Source: Nocardia abscessus NBRC 100374 (GTDB taxonomy: Bacteria; Actinomycetota; Actinomycetes; Mycobacteriales; Mycobacteriaceae). From it: 64,000 bases of DNA. Numbering within the stretch: the first letter of the stretch is position 1; each line of letters opens with the position of its first letter. Location of the stretch: contig NZ_BAFP01000040.1 in assembly GCF_000308455.1 (NCBI RefSeq), positions 62,001 through 126,000 on the forward strand, given 5' to 3'. The notes beneath the pieces are model-generated. The model was given only the letters and a program-made list of their open reading frames with translations, did no database searches and was not told the origin of the DNA. Below are positions 60,069 through 64,000 of this stretch, piece by piece. The position numbers and the translations under genes were made by a program.

Positions 60069-61328
60069 ATGAGCGCCCGATATACCGATCACGACACCGA
60101 ACGCCTCGTCATCGAGGGCGCCAAGATCGCGGGGCTCGGCCCGCCGCGCAGTGAGTTCGAAACCGGCCATCGCACCGAGTTCGCTCGTGACCGCGCCCGC
60201 GTGCTGCACTCCGCGGCCCTGCGCAGGTTGGCCGACAAAACGCAGGTGATGGGTCCCCGCGACGGAGACACCCCGCGCACCCGGCTCACCCATTCCCTGG
60301 AAGTCGCCCAGATCGGCCGCAGCATCGCCGACGGCCTCGGCTGCGATCCGGACCTGGTCGACCTGGCCGGGCTCGCCCACGACATCGGCCACCCGCCCTA
60401 CGGCCACAACGGGGAGAAAGCCCTCGACACCTTCGCCGACGCATACGGCGGGTTCGAAGGCAACGCGCAGAACCTGCGCATCCTCACCCGCCTCGAACCC
60501 AAGGTGCTCGAGCCCGACGCCACCAGCGCGGGCCTCAACCTCACCCGCGCCGCACTCGACGCGGCGATCAAATACCCGTGGGGTCGAATGGGTCCCGGCA
60601 CCAAGTTCGGCGCCTACGAGGTCGACATCGAGCGCCTGGAGTGGATCCGCAAGGGTGCGCCGGACCGTCGCCGCAGCCTCGAATGCCAGATCATGGACTG
60701 GTCCGACGACGTCGCCTACTCGGTGCACGACGTCGAGGACGGCGTCATCGCAGGCCGGATCGACCTGCGCGCGCTGGCCGACCCCACCGAGCAGGACGCG
60801 CTGGCGGCGCTGGGTCAGTTCCAGCACTCGCTGGCGGCCGACGAACTGATCGCCGCCGCGCAACGGCTGTCGGAACTGCCGGTGGTCGCGGCGGCGTCCG
60901 GCTACGACGGCACGTTCACCGCCTCGGTCGCGCTGAAGCGTCTCACCAGCGAGCTGGTCGGCCGTTTCGCCACGGCGGCGATCATGGCGACCCGGGAGGT
61001 GGCCGGGCCGGAACCCGTGTCCCGATACGCCGCCGACCTGGAAGTGCCGCGCATCGTCGCCGCCGAGGTGGCATTACTGAAAACCGTCGCGTTGCGCTAC
61101 GTGATGTCCGACTCGGCGCACCAGTTGCGGCAGGCCGCACAGCGCGAACGCATCCTCGCTGTGGCCGATCGGTTGCTCGCGACCGCCCCGGACAGTCTCG
61201 ATCCGGTGCTGCTGCCGTTCTGGAATGCCGCGCGCGACGACACCGCCCGCGTGCGCGTCGTGGTGGACCAGATCGCCTCCTACACCGAAAGCCGCTTGGA
61301 GCGAGTGGCGGTCCACCTGAACGCCTAG
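60069..61328 (+). CDS. dgt: dNTP triphosphohydrolase (Dgt type)
   Basis: 419 aa HD-superfamily enzyme: H in [16 protein letters not shown] in [15 protein letters not shown], and further C-terminal D in [15 protein letters not shown]. Cleaves dGTP to deoxyguanosine and triphosphate, tuning dNTP pools. RBS weak (GACGAG); ATG 60069. Upstream neighbour of dnaG in M. tuberculosis; here the toxin-like gene lies in between or beyond. Confidence 0.92.
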   Translation: MSARYTDHDTERLVIEGAKIAGLGPPRSEFETGHRTEFARDRARVLHSAALRRLADKTQVMGPRDGDTPRTRLTHSLEVAQIGRSIADGLGCDPDLVDLAGLAHDIGHPPYGHNGEKALDTFADAYGGFEGNAQNLRILTRLEPKVLEPDATSAGLNLTRAALDAAIKYPWGRMGPGTKFGAYEVDIERLEWIRKGAPDRRRSLECQIMDWSDDVAYSVHDVEDGVIAGRIDLRALADPTEQDALAALGQFQHSLAADELIAAAQRLSELPVVAAASGYDGTFTASVALKRLTSELVGRFATAAIMATREVAGPEPVSRYAADLEVPRIVAAEVALLKTVALRYVMSDSAHQLRQAAQRERILAVADRLLATAPDSLDPVLLPFWNAARDDTARVRVVVDQIASYTESRLERVAVHLNA

Positions 61329-61348
61329 GGCGCATGGCGGCGCCGAGG

Positions 61349-64000
61349 TCACGCCGACAGGTCGGTGGACTCCGGCAGGTCCGTGGGCTCGGGTACGTCG
61401 GTGGGCTCGGGCAGGTCGGTGGACTCCGCGCGCGCCATTTTCACCAGTGCCGCATGCAGTTCCTTCGCCGACGCCCCCGCGCGATCTCCACGCAGGACCA
61501 CCTCGGTGAAGCCCTCCACCAGAGCCCGGCCGGGGTCCAGCAGACCGGCGCCACTGCCGCCGCGGAGAAGGGACTCGTTGATCAACGTTCGCAACGCTTC
61601 TTGCCGGGCCCGGAAACCACCCGCGGCGTCCAATGCCCTCGCGAATTCCCGTACGACCGTCGAATACACCGGCCGCTCCACAGGCCCGCGCCTGCGAAAT
61701 CTCCTTCGCGTTTGCTGTGTTGCCGTCCCGGCCGGCGGCTGCGGGGCAGCTTTATCCAGGACGATCCACACCTCAGCCGATCCCTCCGCCATCGTCGTGG
61801 GTTTCGGCCTCGGACGCGATTCCGGATCGTCGGTGAGCTCCACCCCCCGCAGCGGAATCGGGTATTTCGCCAGCAGGTCATCGATGGCGGAAACGATCTC
61901 ACGAACCGCGTGCACGTCGACATCCACGGCATCGAACCCGACGAGCTTCAGGCCGTGCCGCTCCGACATCTCCTGCGCGATCCGATCCACCTCGGACGTG
62001 TCGGTGGTCTGCGGGGTGAGTGGGGGGCGGTGCCTGGTATTTGTCCGCTCGTTGGGTGTGGGGGTGGGTCGTTGTTCGGGTGGGGAGTGGTGGGTGCGGT
62101 TGTGTTGCGGTGTGGGGGCAGGTGAATGTTCGGGTGGGGAGTCGCGGGTGCGGTCGCTTCGCGGGGCGAGGGCGGCCGTTGCGGGGGCCTGCCGACCAGA
62201 CGCGTGTTCGGCCGAGCCTGGGGTCCGCTGGATGGGCGCCGGGTGATTCGGAGTGCCGCTCTCGTTGTTCGATGCGAGGTCGATCCGCTCGATGGGGGTG
62301 CAATCGTCGGTTCTCCCGCCAGCTGCAATGTCGTCCGCGGCCTCGGACTGCTGGGCGGGTGCGGAGTCGTAGGTGGTGTCAGGCTGTCGGATTGGTGCCG
62401 GCCCCCATGGGGTGGCGGACTCGGTAGCCCTGGGATCGGTCTGCTGGATGGCGGCCTTGTCGCCGGTCCTTCCGTCGGCTGCGATGTCGTCTGTGGCTTC
62501 GAACTGCTGGGTGGGTGCCGGACGCCGCGGGGTGGCGGACTCGGTGGATCGGGGAAGGGTTCGCTGGACCGATGCCGATGCGAGGCAGTTCGCCAGGTCG
62601 ATCGGTGAGATGAGTTCGGAGCGGTGCTCGTTATCGGCTCGCGCCGGGGAGTCGTCCGCGATGGTGCGTGCTGGGCGGCTCGTGGTGTCGGTCCGCTCGA
62701 TAGCCACCGGTTCGTCGGCGGTGTCGATCGGGGGGACGGGCTCGGCTCCATGCGCGGTGTCGATTTCTGCGACGGATGGGGAGGCGTCTGCGGTATCGAG
62801 CTGCCCCGGGTCGGCCTGGGGGACAGTTGAGCTGGAGTCTTTCTGCCTCGGCACGAAGTGCCGTGGGGTGTCGGCGCGTTGTGCGGCCGTGCCCTGTATG
62901 TGTTCGGTTCGCTGGCCGAACTGGCCGGGCGGGCGGTGATGCGGAGTAGCGCTCTGTTCGACGGGTACGGCGGCGGTGCGCTTGATGGGCGGGAACCCGT
63001 CTGCCGTCAGCGGGACGGGCTCGTGGCGCGGTGCGGTGTCGGTTTTTGTCGGGTCGTCGGCGGTGCGGCTAGGGCGGTGCGGTGTGAAATCGTCAGAGTC
63101 GGTCTGCCGGACAGGCGGATTGCCGCCGTCTTCGACGGGCGCGGCGGTCGTGCGTTGAACGGGGACGAAGCCGTGGGTCCTTGGCGGGACGGGCTCGGGG
63201 CGGGGTGCGGTGTCGGTCTTTGCTGAGTCGTCAGCAGTGCGGCTAGGTCGACGCGGCGGGAAATCGTCCGGGTCCGTCTTCTGGGGCGGTTCATGGTCGG
63301 GTGGGACACCGGTCCGCGAGACGGTCCCGATGTGGTCGATGAGGCCGTTCTGCGCCGCCTCACGCGGGGGTGCGTCGCCGAACTGGGAAGTGAGCGAGGA
63401 ACCGGTCTCGGTTCGCGCGGACTCGTCGGCGAAATCTGCCTGTCGGATCGGCGCGGAGTCGCTCGGCGGGGCAGATGCGGTGGGCGCTGGGTAGCCGGTC
63501 CTATGGATCGGTCTCGAGTCGTCGGCGGCATCGATCTTCCGGCGCGCTGCGAGACCGTCGGCATGGGTGGTCCGCGCTGCGGATTCGTGCGTAGTGCCGG
63601 TCTCTCGCGTGGACGCGGGGCCTGAGGTGATGGAGGTCCGTCCGGCCGACCGGGGCGCATGGAGATTGTCGATCTGTGAGCTCGGTGCTCCGCCGGTCCG
63701 CCGGATCGGTGCGGAGTCGACGACATCGGGCGGTTGGATGGCCACGGTATCGGCCCGCTGGACGGGTGCCGGGGGGTCTACGTACTCGGTCCTCCGAATC
63801 GGCGCCGAGTCGGCTGAGACCGCGACTTGCGGGGCCGGGATGTCGTCGGCGCTATCGGTTCGCCGGACGGAGCCGGAGTCGCCGACGGTGCCGGTCCGCC
63901 CACGGGTGAACTCGAATTCCGAGCGACGCGACGCGGCCGGTTGCCGTGCGGGCCCGGGCAGTTCTGCGATCGGGACGCCCGTCGCGCGGGGCGCGGACAC
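61349..64000 (-). CDS. very long repeat protein with toxin-like pseudo-peptidase C-terminus, 5' end outside the window
   Basis: 883 codons visible, open to the right edge (a GTG sits on the last base but the true start may lie beyond). About 660 residues are low-complexity Pro/Arg/Thr/Asp with units such as APIRRTD and SRTADD; one block of about 48 residues is duplicated (about 62980-63290). The last 220 residues are globular: HGLKLVGFDAVDVDVHAVRE, then VVREFARALDAAGGFRARQEA and LDPGRALVEGFTEVVL. I recall closely similar ends of actinobacterial polymorphic toxins with VHEFGHALD at that place; here both metal His are lost (Arg784, Arg788). A TDLPEPTD tail follows. Secretion and function unknown. 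Confidence 0.65.
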   Translation of the reverse strand: MSAPRATGVPIAELPGPARQPAASRRSEFEFTRGRTGTVGDSGSVRRTDSADDIPAPQVAVSADSAPIRRTEYVDPPAPVQRADTVAIQPPDVVDSAPIRRTGGAPSSQIDNLHAPRSAGRTSITSGPASTRETGTTHESAARTTHADGLAARRKIDAADDSRPIHRTGYPAPTASAPPSDSAPIRQADFADESARTETGSSLTSQFGDAPPREAAQNGLIDHIGTVSRTGVPPDHEPPQKTDPDDFPPRRPSRTADDSAKTDTAPRPEPVPPRTHGFVPVQRTTAAPVEDGGNPPVRQTDSDDFTPHRPSRTADDPTKTDTAPRHEPVPLTADGFPPIKRTAAVPVEQSATPHHRPPGQFGQRTEHIQGTAAQRADTPRHFVPRQKDSSSTVPQADPGQLDTADASPSVAEIDTAHGAEPVPPIDTADEPVAIERTDTTSRPARTIADDSPARADNEHRSELISPIDLANCLASASVQRTLPRSTESATPRRPAPTQQFEATDDIAADGRTGDKAAIQQTDPRATESATPWGPAPIRQPDTTYDSAPAQQSEAADDIAAGGRTDDCTPIERIDLASNNESGTPNHPAPIQRTPGSAEHASGRQAPATAALAPRSDRTRDSPPEHSPAPTPQHNRTHHSPPEQRPTPTPNERTNTRHRPPLTPQTTDTSEVDRIAQEMSERHGLKLVGFDAVDVDVHAVREIVSAIDDLLAKYPIPLRGVELTDDPESRPRPKPTTMAEGSAEVWIVLDKAAPQPPAGTATQQTRRRFRRRGPVERPVYSTVVREFARALDAAGGFRARQEALRTLINESLLRGGSGAGLLDPGRALVEGFTEVVLRGDRAGASAKELHAALVKMARAESTDLPEPTDVPEPTDLPESTDLSA

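Noticed and set aside
58545-60863. 772-codon minus-strand frame
   Set aside because: It lies opposite three well-supported plus-strand genes and reads as Arg/Val/Gly noise.

Overview
This is a high-GC actinobacterial chromosome segment, most likely from Nocardia or a close mycolate-producing relative. The evidence is the GC-rich third codon positions, the many GTG starts (and one TTG), starts lying 6-7 nt after a TAnnnT or CACAAT -10 hexamer (leaderless transcripts), and a gene order that follows Mycobacterium tuberculosis from sirA-cysH-sirB through hemW, hrcA-dnaJ2-rsmE, phoH-ybeY-corC-era-amiA2, recO-uppS, smtB-zur-glyS and TPM-dgt. The M. tuberculosis order is from memory, not from a search. 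No rRNA, tRNA, CRISPR array, transposase or phage gene was seen.

Layout. 1-2.4 kb: the end of an AurF-like diiron oxygenase and an FprB ferredoxin reductase. 2.5-18 kb is an accessory region. It holds an SDR enzyme, an actin-fold Hsp70-like protein with a Gly/Ser/His tail, and a HAD phosphatase. Several regulator/target pairs follow, with recognisable operators: WYL with VOC, TetR with a 40-residue membrane peptide plus FAD monooxygenase, and TetR with a DHA2 exporter plus SGNH hydrolase. It ends with a translationally coupled P-loop NTPase and membrane-anchored periplasmic-binding-like protein. 18-24 kb: the assimilatory sulfate operon sirA-cysH-cysD-cysN-sirB, preceded by a 30-codon leaderless leader peptide ending in a Cys cluster, probably a cysteine-sensing attenuator. 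24-40 kb: the conserved core (hemW, hrcA, dnaJ, rsmE, phoH, ybeY, corC, a deaminase-like pseudoenzyme, era, amidase), interrupted by AraC/hydrolase and MFS/LysR modules.

41-46 kb interrupts the syntenic block between the amidase and recO. It carries a three-gene zinc-ribbon/membrane cassette of unknown function, an alpha/beta hydrolase with its TetR regulator and a 21-bp palindromic operator, two small membrane proteins, and a 116-nt compound palindrome. 46.4-53 kb returns to the core (recO, uppS, a YbjN-like protein, a TetR-controlled membrane protein, SmtB-like repressor and Zur, glyS). 53-61 kb: DUF1707 protein, TenA, a PapA5-like acyltransferase, MerR, TPM-domain protein, metallo-hydrolase, YdcF and dgt. 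From 61.3 kb to the right edge runs the 3' part of a very long Pro/Arg/Thr repeat protein, read leftwards, whose C-terminus resembles the peptidase-like module of actinobacterial polymorphic toxins but has lost the HExxH histidines.

How it works together: sulfate is activated by CysDN, reduced by CysH and SirA, and SirB makes the sirohaem for SirA. HrcA/DnaJ and Zur/SmtB are stress and zinc circuits. PhoH, YbeY, Era and RsmE form a ribosome-maturation cluster. The strongest candidates for undescribed biology are the 41.1-43.9 kb cassette, the 14.1-17.6 kb NTPase/receptor pair, the 40-aa membrane peptide and the terminal toxin-like protein.
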